From: Anaerolineae bacterium
GTDB taxonomy: Bacteria; Chloroflexota; Anaerolineae; JAAYZQ01
NCBI GenBank assembly: GCA_016926595.1
Contig: JAFGOG010000473.1
Span: 1-32,863, forward strand
DNA length: 32,863 nt
Direction of reading: 5' to 3'
Below, in pieces: positions 7,102 to 14,311 of the stretch. The position numbers and the translations under genes are program-made. The notes under the pieces were generated by a model. That model was given only the letters and a program-made list of their open reading frames with translations. It searched no databases and was not told the origin of the DNA. How positions within the stretch are numbered: the stretch's first letter is position 1; each line of letters begins with the position of its first letter.

Positions 7102-8517
7102 TCACCGGCACAGCGCCCGCACCGCCTCAAAGGCCTCAGCAAAACAGGGCGCCGGGGCGCGCAGCACGCCCGCGCCGACCATGCCGATCCCGGGCTCTTT
7201 GTGGGCAATGCCGGTGTTCAGGCGGGGCAGGATGCCCGTCTCGGCCACTTTGCGCACGTCGATGCCCAGCGGCGTGCCACGAAACCCAAGAGCGGGAATG
7301 GTAAAATGGGCGTGCTCGGCGAAACAGATCTCGTGCATTTCCAACGTCGCCTGCAGCGCCTCCTGTGGCGTGCCGCCGACAAAACGGGCGATCGCCGGGG
7401 CGGCAGCCATGGCCACGCCGCCAAAGCCCGCCGTCTCGGTGATCGTGCTGTCACCGATGTCGGGGTTGGCGTCCTCGGCGCTGAAACCCGGCAGGTATAA
7501 CCCTTCGACGATCCCGGCCGGGGCGACAAACCAGCGCTCGGGCATACACGCCACGCGGATGCCAAAATCGGTGCCGTTGCGGGCCATCACCGTGAGCAGC
7601 GTCGCCCCCTCGATCCCCTCCGCGGCCTCAAGCATCGCCTTGGCGGCGGCCATGGACAGGTTGAGGAAAAAGTGGTCGTTGCCCTCGATGAACTCAAACA
7701 CCTCCGCCGCCCGTTCGCGATCCGGGCAGGTGCGCAGGATCGCCGGGGTAATCGCCCGCAGAAAAAGCGAGGTGCCGGCCCGGTTGCGGTTGTGACACTC
7801 GTCGCCCATGTGCAGCGCCTGGGCGATCAGCGCCCGCAGGTCGATCCCGCCTCCAGGGCCGTTCGCGATCGCGGCAATGGCCGTGGCGAGGGTAGGATAG
7901 AGCGTCTGTTCCATCCAGCGCAGCCGCTCGTAGACGTCCGGCCCGAACGCGCCATAGCGCAGCACCCGCCCGAGCCCCTCGTTCTGGGTGGCATAGGCGA
8001 TGTTGCCAAACGCCGCGTTTTTGACGACAAAGACCGGCATAGAGGGCGACATGATCCCCGCCATCGGCCCAACGGCGTGATAATGGTGGCAGGGGGCGAA
8101 CGTGATCTCGCCGCTGGCCGCCAGCTCGGCCGCCTCGCGCTCGTCTTTCGCCCATCCCTCGTAGACCAGCGCGCCCATCACCGCGCCGCGCTGCGGGCCG
8201 CACATGCGCTGCCACGTGATCGGCGGCCCGGCGTGCAAGATCAACCGCTCGTGATAGCCAGGGATCGTCTCGCGGGCGATGCCCATGCCCACCAGCATGG
8301 GCCGCCCTTCCATGATGCGGGTGGCGGCCTCGTGGTTCGCCGCCTCGATCTCGATCCCGCTGCGCGTCACCTGCAGGCGAGGGGCGCGCGGCGGCTGCCA
8401 ATCAACCTGCACCACCGGCACGCCCTGCGCTTCCAGGCTGTTCGCGAACGCGCTCAAGCCGACGTTGACGACGTTGAGCGGCGCGCCAAAGAACGATTGC
8501 ATCTCTTGTTCGGCCAC
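7102..8517 (-). CDS. DUF1116 protein (YlbE/AllG-like), predicted carbamoyltransferase subunit
   Basis: 471-residue protein of the DUF1116 family, to which E. coli YlbE belongs. YlbE, FdrA and YlbF were shown in E. coli to form oxamate carbamoyltransferase (renamed AllFGH), which splits oxalurate with phosphate to oxamate and carbamoyl phosphate in anaerobic allantoin use. No textbook catalytic motif is recognised; the conserved-looking segments are GPPITWQRMCGPQRGAV (about residue 110) and a Gly-rich stretch ETAGFGGVAMAAAPAIARFVGGTPQEAL (about 365-395). The GTG start at 8517 follows AAAGGGA with suitable spacing. All three partners are present consecutively here (DUF2877, FdrA, DUF1116), which strengthens the assignment. 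Whether the acceptor is oxamate or a related amide is open. Confidence 0.9.
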   Translation of the reverse strand: MAEQEMQSFFGAPLNVVNVGLSAFANSLEAQGVPVVQVDWQPPRAPRLQVTRSGIEIEAANHEAATRIMEGRPMLVGMGIARETIPGYHERLILHAGPPITWQRMCGPQRGAVMGALVYEGWAKDEREAAELAASGEITFAPCHHYHAVGPMAGIMSPSMPVFVVKNAAFGNIAYATQNEGLGRVLRYGAFGPDVYERLRWMEQTLYPTLATAIAAIANGPGGGIDLRALIAQALHMGDECHNRNRAGTSLFLRAITPAILRTCPDRERAAEVFEFIEGNDHFFLNLSMAAAKAMLEAAEGIEGATLLTVMARNGTDFGIRVACMPERWFVAPAGIVEGLYLPGFSAEDANPDIGDSTITETAGFGGVAMAAAPAIARFVGGTPQEALQATLEMHEICFAEHAHFTIPALGFRGTPLGIDVRKVAETGILPRLNTGIAHKEPGIGMVGAGVLRAPAPCFAEAFEAVRALCR

Positions 8518-8538
8518 GGTCTGTCCCTTTCGCGCGCT

Positions 8539-8575
8539 TTAGAAACCGGGCTTTTGACAAAAGCCCGGTTTCTAA
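8539..8575. repeat. Perfect 17-base-pair hairpin spanning the fdrA stop codon
   Basis: TTAGAAACCGGGCTTTT at 8539-8555 and its exact complement at 8559-8575 enclose a three-base loop. The fdrA stop codon (8572-8574) lies inside the right arm. The hairpin occupies most of the fdrA-DUF1116 gap, leaving the DUF1116 ribosome-binding site just beyond it. It is probably a dispersed palindromic element; it may also serve as an mRNA-processing or partial-termination site within the operon. Confidence 0.85.
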
Positions 8576-10119
8576 GCCACAATAAACCCCGCCAGCCGGG
8601 TGGCGGCGGCGTTGCACGAGGCAACGATCGCCCCCGCCCCCTCCAGGGCTTGCACCTGGCGGCTCAACCGCTGCGGATCCGCTTCCGTGCCGGTCACCGA
8701 CGCGACGACGATCAGCTCGCGCCCAGCAGCAGCCGCCAGCGCGCGCGCCTGGCCGATCGCCGGCGCCAGCTCGCCCGCCGGGTCGGGGTGCGCGCCATAG
8801 CCCAGCACCACGTCGAGCACGACCACCGCCACCTCTGGATCGGCGGCCTCTTGCAGCAGGCGGCGAATACGCAGGTCGTTGTCGATCATCGGGTGGGGCC
8901 GGCCGACGGTGAATTCGTCTTCACCCAGGTCCACGGCGCAGTGCCCCACGCTGCGGGTCGCGTTTGCCAGCGGCCTGGCGCCGGACACGTTAGAGGTGAG
9001 ACCCTCCAGACTCTCCTGCCAGATCACCAGCGCCTCGGCGGCCAACGTGCCCCCGCTGAACAGCCCGCGCAGGTAAACCTGTCCCGGCCGCAGGCGTCCC
9101 TTCCATTCGCCAGCACGGGCGAGCAGCTCTGCCCTCTCGCGCTCGATGACCTCGTCGGCCTCCATATCGATGGCACCCGCCAGCCGTGCTGCCAGGTAAG
9201 CCGCTTGCTGCAGCGTGCGCGCCGGGATCAGGCCAGCTTCGATGACAGGCGCGGGATCGCCCCCCAGGAAACAAACCACCGTTGGCCTGGCGCCCTGCCT
9301 CGCCTGGGCCAGGACGCGCCTGGCAACCTCAGGCGCAGGTGGCTTGGAGACGAGCAGCAAGATCCGCGTCTGCGGATCGGCCTGCAGGGCGGCGATGCCA
9401 TGCATCATCATCATCCCGCCGACCTGCGGTTTGAGGTCGCGCCCGCCGACGCCGATCCCGTGGCTGATCCCGACGCCAAGCCGGGCCAGCAGCGTGCTCG
9501 CCTCTTGCAGGCCGGTCCCGGCGGCGGCGACAATGCCCACCGGCCCGCGCGGGACGGCGTTGGCAAACCCTAGCGCCACGCCATTGAGGATCGCCGTGCC
9601 GCAGTCGGGCCCCATCATCAGCAGGTCGTGGGCGATAGCATAGCGCTTGAGCGCCACTTCCTGCTCGATCGGCACGTTGTCGCTGAACAAGAGCACGTGC
9701 AGCCCGCTGTGCAGCGCCTCCCACGCCTCGGCAACGGCATAACGCCCGGCTACCGAGATGATCGCCAGGTTGGCGCCGGCATGGCTGTGTACCGCACCGC
9801 GGATCGTGCGTGGTTGAAAAACGGTTCCTGTCGCCGACGTTTGGGGACGCCGGGCCAACTGCGCCTGGACGTGTGCGATCGCCTGTTCGGCCGCGTCGTC
9901 ATCCTCGGCGCGGACGACGACAACCAGGTCATTGGCCGTAGCGCTTTCGATCTCGGGGAGGAGCAAGCCGGCCTCGCGTAGAATGGACAGGTTGGCCGGG
10001 GTGGCCATGACCGCGGCGGCGTCGAGCACGCCAGGCAGCCGGGTCAGCTCACGGGCCGTTTCCATCAGCCTGACCGAGTCGTGGTATTCGCTGTTCCTGA
10101 TCATCGATCGGGTACTCAC
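8572..10119 (-). CDS. fdrA: FdrA-family protein, predicted carbamoyltransferase subunit
   Basis: 515-residue protein with the succinyl-CoA-synthetase / NDP-forming acyl-CoA synthetase fold. Seen: MGPDCGT at residues 169-175, GTGLQEAS at 201-208, and GISHGIGVGGRDL with His220, at the place of the phosphohistidine loop in succinyl-CoA synthetase alpha subunits. A C-terminal domain with a Gly-rich VVVLDVVLGYGAHPDPAGEL segment follows. In E. coli FdrA is one of three subunits of oxamate carbamoyltransferase; the fold suits a phosphoryl or carbamoyl phosphate intermediate. The GTG at 10119 is chosen because AAGGAGG lies just upstream (five-base spacing); the frame itself is open to 10209. The stop lies in a perfect hairpin. 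The 5' end overlaps the DUF2877 gene by 71 bases. Confidence 0.92.
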   Translation of the reverse strand: MSTRSMIRNSEYHDSVRLMETARELTRLPGVLDAAAVMATPANLSILREAGLLLPEIESATANDLVVVVRAEDDDAAEQAIAHVQAQLARRPQTSATGTVFQPRTIRGAVHSHAGANLAIISVAGRYAVAEAWEALHSGLHVLLFSDNVPIEQEVALKRYAIAHDLLMMGPDCGTAILNGVALGFANAVPRGPVGIVAAAGTGLQEASTLLARLGVGISHGIGVGGRDLKPQVGGMMMMHGIAALQADPQTRILLLVSKPPAPEVARRVLAQARQGARPTVVCFLGGDPAPVIEAGLIPARTLQQAAYLAARLAGAIDMEADEVIERERAELLARAGEWKGRLRPGQVYLRGLFSGGTLAAEALVIWQESLEGLTSNVSGARPLANATRSVGHCAVDLGEDEFTVGRPHPMIDNDLRIRRLLQEAADPEVAVVVLDVVLGYGAHPDPAGELAPAIGQARALAAAAGRELIVVASVTGTEADPQRLSRQVQALEGAGAIVASCNAAATRLAGFIVA

Positions 10120-11104
10120 CTGTCCCTCCTTCGGGTGGACTATACCACGTGCGGCAGCCGGCCAGGCACAAGAAACCGAGCAACGCATCGGCGCCCGAAC
10201 TCGCGCCACAAGCCAGGATGCGATGCGCAGCCTGCGCCAAGCGAACCTCCCGGGTTTGCGCGTCGCCCCCGCTGCGCGGCCCGGCCACGGCCGCCAACAG
10301 CGACTGCCACGCGGCGCTGCACTGCCCTCCTGCCGCGGCGCGCAGAAAGGCAGCCGAAAGGGCCGTGGTCAGCGGCGCCGCCATCCCGGCAAGCGTGCAG
10401 CAAAACGCGCCGGGCTCCGGATGAGCCAGCCAGGCCCACAGCATCGCACCGACGAGGAAATCATCCCCGGCCGGGGTCAGACCGCCGCCCAAGCCGGCCA
10501 AAGCAGTCGCGCCCGCGCGCAGGCGCCGTCGATCGCCCTGCCAGCCGGCGCACAGATCGACCCGGGCTTTACGGGCGCGATCCAGTGTGGCTGCCTCAAG
10601 TGCGCTTTCAGACCTGGCAGGTCTGGCAGACCTGGCAGGTCTTGAGCTGTCCGTGGTGCAGCCATCAAGCAGTGGCGCAAATACGCTGTGTCTGGCGTGA
10701 CGCGCACAGATCTGGTACAGATAGTCTATGCAGGCAGGCCTACTGCACGAACCCAAGGGCAAACATGAGACGCAGCGGGCACGCAGCACCTGCCAATCGG
10801 GACACGGTTCCCACACCGCCGCCGATTCGAGATCGATCTCGAGACGGCCAATGGTGATCCGCTCTGGCGCCGACGTCACATGGGCGCCACCGTCGATCGC
10901 GTTCAAATCAGCCGTTTCTTCGAGCACGACGTTGAGCGGCCCGTCGCCCACCTCGGGCGTCACCAGCGCGACGATCTCGCCACCATCGGTGACCAGGTTG
11001 CAGGCCGAACGGAAAACAGAGAGCGTCTGGACGATGGACTGCCCTTCATCCAGCCACGTTTTCGCCTGCCGGCTGATCGATCGTGCGGCAACCTGTGCGG
11101 TCAT
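10049..11104 (-). CDS. DUF2877 protein (YlbF/AllH-like), predicted carbamoyltransferase subunit
   Basis: 351-residue protein, first gene of the operon. The family signature GGGLTPAGDDFLVGAML is at residues 206-222. DUF2877 proteins accompany FdrA and DUF1116 proteins; the E. coli set makes oxamate carbamoyltransferase. ATG at 11104 follows GGGAGAAGG. Two oddities are visible. Residues about 154-166 (RPARSARPARS) are encoded by two tandem 18-base palindromic repeats that keep the frame, in a region that looks like a surface loop. The last 23 or so residues overlap the start and ribosome-binding site of fdrA and look unlike a folded protein end, so either the C-terminus is a disordered extension or a frameshift near 10140 has moved the stop. 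Confidence 0.88.
   Translation of the reverse strand: MTAQVAARSISRQAKTWLDEGQSIVQTLSVFRSACNLVTDGGEIVALVTPEVGDGPLNVVLEETADLNAIDGGAHVTSAPERITIGRLEIDLESAAVWEPCPDWQVLRARCVSCLPLGSCSRPACIDYLYQICARHARHSVFAPLLDGCTTDSSRPARSARPARSESALEAATLDRARKARVDLCAGWQGDRRRLRAGATALAGLGGGLTPAGDDFLVGAMLWAWLAHPEPGAFCCTLAGMAAPLTTALSAAFLRAAAGGQCSAAWQSLLAAVAGPRSGGDAQTREVRLAQAAHRILACGASSGADALLGFLCLAGCRTWYSPPEGGTGEYPIDDQEQRIPRLGQADGNGP
10609..10644. repeat. Two tandem 18-base palindromic repeats inside the DUF2877 gene
   Basis: CAGACCTGGCAGGTCTGG is followed directly by CAGACCTGGCAGGTCTTG. Each unit is a near-palindrome (AGACCTG/CAGGTCT). Total length 36 bases, so the host reading frame is kept, encoding an Arg/Pro/Ala/Ser repeat. 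Related TGCCAGGCCTG elements lie at 4371-4444. Confidence 0.85.
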
Positions 11105-11273
11105 CCTTCTCCCAATAATAGAACAACAAAAGGACCTTGAGGGTTATGCTTGATTTTGCGAAACTGGGACGTTTGCCCGGCCGCTTCCTGATGATCGATC
11201 CAGACCCGGGCTTGATCTGGCCTAGAGGGACCGTTTTCCGGCACAGCGAACATGCCAACCAGTCAACGCGCCT

Positions 11274-11279
11274 ATCATA
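11274..11279 (-). promoter_or_regulatory. Candidate extended -10 promoter of the nine-gene operon
   Basis: On the minus strand the hexamer TATGAT is preceded by TGG, giving an extended -10 element. No good -35 is present at 17 bases (TTTGCC). The same TGG-TATAAT-type pattern occurs upstream of the DUF433 gene, the dipeptidase and at 16251. Predicted transcript start near 11267. Confidence 0.5.
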
Positions 11280-11366
11280 CCACAGATCCGACCTGCGGCA
11301 AACTTGGGTCACACGCCAACGCGAGGCCCGCCCCCAACCCAGGGCTGTTGCATTGTCCCTTGACAG

Positions 11367-11464
11367 AGGTGCGACGCACTTGGTCTAGGGACCGCGGCAT
11401 AGCATCGAGTTGCGGTGAACATCGCATGTCGACTCGGACTGGTTCACGCAAGTGCGTCGCACCT
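11367..11464. repeat. Nested inverted repeat (cruciform-like) in the divergent region
   Basis: AGGTGCGACGCACTTG at 11367-11382 is repeated exactly in inverse orientation at 11449-11464. Inside, TTGCGGTGAAC (11410-11420) pairs with GTTCACGCAA (11442-11451) apart from one extra base. Each outer arm is itself nearly palindromic (GTGCG-A-CGCAC). The loop has no coding potential. A shortened copy (GACGCACTTG) lies at 16216-16225, after the CSLREA gene. It may be a non-autonomous mobile repeat or a structured regulatory site. Confidence 0.75.
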
Positions 11465-11500
11465 GACTTTGCAGCAGCCGTACCCCCAACCGCTTTGCTC

Positions 11501-11529
11501 TTGACAAGGCGGCCAATTCGCTGTATGCT
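11501..11529 (+). promoter_or_regulatory. Sigma70-type promoter for the GNAT-GH3-CSLREA operon
   Basis: TTGACA (11501-11506), a 17-base spacer and TATGCT (11524-11529) form a near-consensus housekeeping promoter. Transcription would start near 11536, giving a leader of about 68 bases before the GNAT gene. Confidence 0.75.
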
Positions 11530-11556
11530 CTAAGCATGCCAATGATGAACCTGCCC

Positions 11557-11588
11557 AACAGCGCGCGTGCCGGCGGCACGCGCCTGTT
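11557..11588 (+). promoter_or_regulatory. GC-rich hairpin in the GNAT leader
   Basis: AACAGCGCGCGTGCC (11557-11571) pairs with GGCACGCGCCTGTT (11575-11588) except for one bulged base. The loop is three bases. It ends just before the AAAGGGA ribosome-binding site, so it could affect translation of the operon's first gene. It could equally be another palindromic repeat. Confidence 0.5.
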
Positions 11589-11603
11589 CCAAAGGGATGC
11601 TCT

Positions 11604-12086
11604 ATGACCATCCGTCGTTATGTCAAAACTGATTGTGAGGCGCTGCAGACGATCACGGCGGTCTGCTTTGCGGGCGTCTCTGTTGACTGGGCCATCGAGG
11701 CCCAATACGGCCCGGTCGCGGGCAAGGATTGGCGCTGGCGCAAGGCGCGGCACATTGATGCCGACATTGCCGCTAACGCAGAGGGGATCTTTGTCGCCGA
11801 GGAGGGAAACCAGGTCGTCGGCTATGTCACCACGCGTGTCGACCAGGAGACCCAGATCGGTCAGATTCCGAATCTGGCTGTCTTGCCCGAATACCAACAG
11901 CGCGGCCTGGGCAAAGCGCTCATCGAGACCGCGCTGGCCTACCTGGCGGAGCAAGGGATGCGCTACGCCCGCATCGAGACCCTGGCCAACAACGCGGTCG
12001 GGCAGCACGTCTATCCCGGCATGGGCTTTGAAGAGGTGGCGCGGCAGATTCACTACATCAAGCCGTTGAGAAAAAAGGAGGTATGA
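11604..12086 (+). CDS. GNAT-family N-acetyltransferase
   Basis: 160-residue acetyl-CoA-dependent acetyltransferase. The acetyl-CoA pyrophosphate loop is visible as VLPEYQQRGLGKALIE (about residues 93-108), preceded by the beta-4 strand IGQIPNLAVL; FEEVARQIHY is a typical C-terminal strand. The substrate is unknown. The start at 11604 follows AAAGGGA. The stop codon overlaps the start of the GH3 gene, whose ribosome-binding site (AAGGAGG) forms the last codons of this gene, so the two are translationally coupled. It might acetylate an amino sugar released by the glycosidase, but this is only context. Confidence 0.92.
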   Translation: MTIRRYVKTDCEALQTITAVCFAGVSVDWAIEAQYGPVAGKDWRWRKARHIDADIAANAEGIFVAEEGNQVVGYVTTRVDQETQIGQIPNLAVLPEYQQRGLGKALIETALAYLAEQGMRYARIETLANNAVGQHVYPGMGFEEVARQIHYIKPLRKKEV

Positions 12087-14311
12087 TGGACGTCAAGATG
12101 AACACAGGGAGCCTCTCGGAGGCCGAGGTCGCGGCGCGTGTCGAGGCGCTTATGGAGGGACTGAGCCTCGCGGAAAAGGTCGGGCAGCTCACCCAGATTG
12201 GCGGCTTGCCTTTTTTGCCGGGTCCGGAGCCCGAGGAGATCATCCGCCAGGGCGGGGCCGGGTCGGTGCTGTGGGTGAACGACACGGCGCGGTTCAACGC
12301 GCTGCAACAGATCGCCGTGGAAGAAAGCCCGTCCAAGATCCCGCTGCTCTTTGCCCTCGATGTGATCCACGGCTACCGCACGATCTTGCCCGTGCCGCTG
12401 GCCATGGCCTCGTCGTGGGATCCGGCAGTGGTCGAACGAGCGCAGGCCGTGGCGGCCAAGGAGGCCCGCGCCGCCGGCCTGCATTGGACCTTTGGCCCGA
12501 TGCTCGACATCGCCCGCGACGCGCGCTGGGGCCGCATCGTCGAGGGCGCCGGCGAAGATCCCTTCCTGGGCGCGGCTATGGCGGCGGCCCAGGTGCGCGG
12601 CTTCCAGGGACTGTATCTCGGCGCACCCGATCGCGTCGTGGCCTGCGCCAAGCACTTTGCCGGCTATGGCGCGGCCGATGGCGGGCGCGACTATGACCCG
12701 GTCTACCTGCCGGAGGGCCTGCTGCGCAACGTCTACCTGCCGCCCTTCCAGGCGGCGGTCAAGGCCGGCGTGGGCACGTTTATGAGCGCCTACATGGACC
12801 TCAACGACGTGCCGGCGAGCGGGAACCGCTTCCTGCTGACCGGCATCCTGCGGGACGAATGGGGATTTGAGGGCTTTGTGGTCAGCGACGCGTTTGCCGT
12901 CGCAAACATGGTCACCCAGGGCTTTGCCCGCGACGGGCGCGACGCGGCCTTGCGCGCGCTGAGCGCGGGCCTGGACATGGACATGGCCAGCAATACCTAT
13001 CTCCAGCACCTCGCCGGGCTGGTCGAGGACGGCACGCTCAAGCTGGATGAGATTGACGCGGCGGTGCGGCGCATTCTGGCGATCAAGGTGCGCATGGGGC
13101 TCTTTGAGCAGCCCTACGCCGACGCGTCCAGGCTGGCCCAGGTGGTCGCCCTGCCCGAGCACCGCGAGGTGGCGCGGCTCGCCGCACGGCGCGCGATGGT
13201 GCTGCTGCGCAACGAGGGTGGGCTGCTGCCGCTGGCCAAGAGCCTGAACAACGTGGCCGTGATCGGCCCGCTGGCCGACTCGAAAGAGGGCACGGAGGGG
13301 TCGTGGATGGTCTTTGGCCACACGCCGGCGGCGGTCACCGTCCTCGAGGGCATCCGCGCCAGGCTGCCGGGAGCCCAGGTGTCCTACGCCCCCGGTCCCG
13401 AGATCCGGCGCGACATTCCGTCGTGGTTCGATAGCATGGACCCCGCGGCCAAAAAGGTCCCGCAGACGCCGGAGGAGGCGGAGGCCGCCTTCCAGACCGC
13501 CGTGGCCACGGCGCGCGGCGCGGAGGTCGTGGTGATGGTCCTCGGCGAGAACGCCGACATGGCCGGCGAGGCCGCTTCGCGCGCCTCGCTCGATCTGCCG
13601 GGGCGCCAGGAGGAGCTGCTCGAGGCGGTCGTCGCCCTCGGCAAGCCGGTGGTCCTGGTGCTCTTGAACGGCCGCCCGTTGAGCATCCATTGGGCGGCGG
13701 AGAACGTGCCGGCGATCCTCGAGGCCTGGGAACCGGGGAGCGAGGGGGGCAACGCCGTTGCCGACATCCTGTTCGGCGATGCCAACCCGGGCGGCAAGCT
13801 GCCCGTCACCTTTCCGCGCCAGGGCAGCCACGCGCCGCTCTACTATGCCCGCAACCTCACCCACTCGCCCGAGGGCAGTCCGATGTACAACCCGCGCTAC
13901 TGGGACGGCCTGCCGACGCCGCTCTACCCCTTTGGCTTTGGCCTCAGCTACACAACCTTTGCGATCACGAACCTAAAACTCTCGGCGCCGCAGGTCAAGG
14001 CGGGGGAAGCGGTCACCGTGACCGTCGATGTGACGAACACGGGCCCGGTCGTGGGTGATGAGGTCGTGCAGCTCTATATCCACCAGCGGGCCGGCAGCGA
14101 CTCGCGCCCGATGCGCGAGCTAAAGGGCTTCCAGCGTCTCACGCTCGCGCCCGGTGAGGCCAGGACAGTCACCTTTGCGCTTGGCCCGGCCGAGCTCGGC
14201 CACTGGAGCACGCGTGCCGGCAAGTGGGTCCAGGACGCGGAGGCTTTCGACATCTGGGTCGGCGCCGACTCGTTGGCGACGCTCCACGCCGACCTCGTGG
14301 TGGTCCGCTAG
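12086..14311 (+). CDS. Glycoside hydrolase family 3 beta-glucosidase-type enzyme
   Basis: About 740 residues with the full GH3 layout: N-terminal TIM barrel (to about 330), alpha/beta sandwich (about 365-590) and C-terminal fibronectin-III-like domain (from about 640). The barrel shows AKHFAGYG (about 189-196) and the nucleophile motif GFVVSDA with Asp269 (numbered from the ATG at 12083). PFGFGLSYTTF marks the start of the Fn3 part, as in BglX-type enzymes. No signal peptide is seen, so it acts in the cytoplasm on imported beta-linked oligosaccharides or glycosides (glucose or xylose units). Two ATGs lie side by side at 12083 and 12086; the second has better spacing (four bases) to GGAGG. Cotranscribed with the GNAT gene upstream and the CSLREA gene downstream. 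Confidence 0.95.
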   Translation: MDVKMNTGSLSEAEVAARVEALMEGLSLAEKVGQLTQIGGLPFLPGPEPEEIIRQGGAGSVLWVNDTARFNALQQIAVEESPSKIPLLFALDVIHGYRTILPVPLAMASSWDPAVVERAQAVAAKEARAAGLHWTFGPMLDIARDARWGRIVEGAGEDPFLGAAMAAAQVRGFQGLYLGAPDRVVACAKHFAGYGAADGGRDYDPVYLPEGLLRNVYLPPFQAAVKAGVGTFMSAYMDLNDVPASGNRFLLTGILRDEWGFEGFVVSDAFAVANMVTQGFARDGRDAALRALSAGLDMDMASNTYLQHLAGLVEDGTLKLDEIDAAVRRILAIKVRMGLFEQPYADASRLAQVVALPEHREVARLAARRAMVLLRNEGGLLPLAKSLNNVAVIGPLADSKEGTEGSWMVFGHTPAAVTVLEGIRARLPGAQVSYAPGPEIRRDIPSWFDSMDPAAKKVPQTPEEAEAAFQTAVATARGAEVVVMVLGENADMAGEAASRASLDLPGRQEELLEAVVALGKPVVLVLLNGRPLSIHWAAENVPAILEAWEPGSEGGNAVADILFGDANPGGKLPVTFPRQGSHAPLYYARNLTHSPEGSPMYNPRYWDGLPTPLYPFGFGLSYTTFAITNLKLSAPQVKAGEAVTVTVDVTNTGPVVGDEVVQLYIHQRAGSDSRPMRELKGFQRLTLAPGEARTVTFALGPAELGHWSTRAGKWVQDAEAFDIWVGADSLATLHADLVVVR

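Larger units (their letters stand above)
11105..11603. other. Divergent intergenic region between the catabolic operon and the GNAT-GH3 operon
   Basis: Five hundred bases without a convincing gene. It holds the minus-strand promoter (about 11274-11279), a nested inverted repeat (11367-11464), the plus-strand promoter (11501-11529) and a leader hairpin (11557-11588). The minus-strand leader is about 160 bases long, with a short stem CCAGA/TCTGG near 11203-11223; no known riboswitch class was recognised by eye. Confidence 0.7.

Noticed and set aside
10609..10644. CRISPR-like array
   Set aside because: Only two directly adjacent palindromic units without spacers, inside a protein-coding gene.
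11105..11270. Riboswitch in the leader of the nine-gene operon
   Set aside because: The leader is long enough, but the conserved cores of the purine, guanidine and molybdenum-cofactor RNAs could not be found by eye. A covariance-model search would decide.
12053..13864. 603-codon minus-strand frame opposite the GH3 gene
   Set aside because: Low-complexity Arg/Gly/His composition typical of an antisense shadow of a GC-rich gene.
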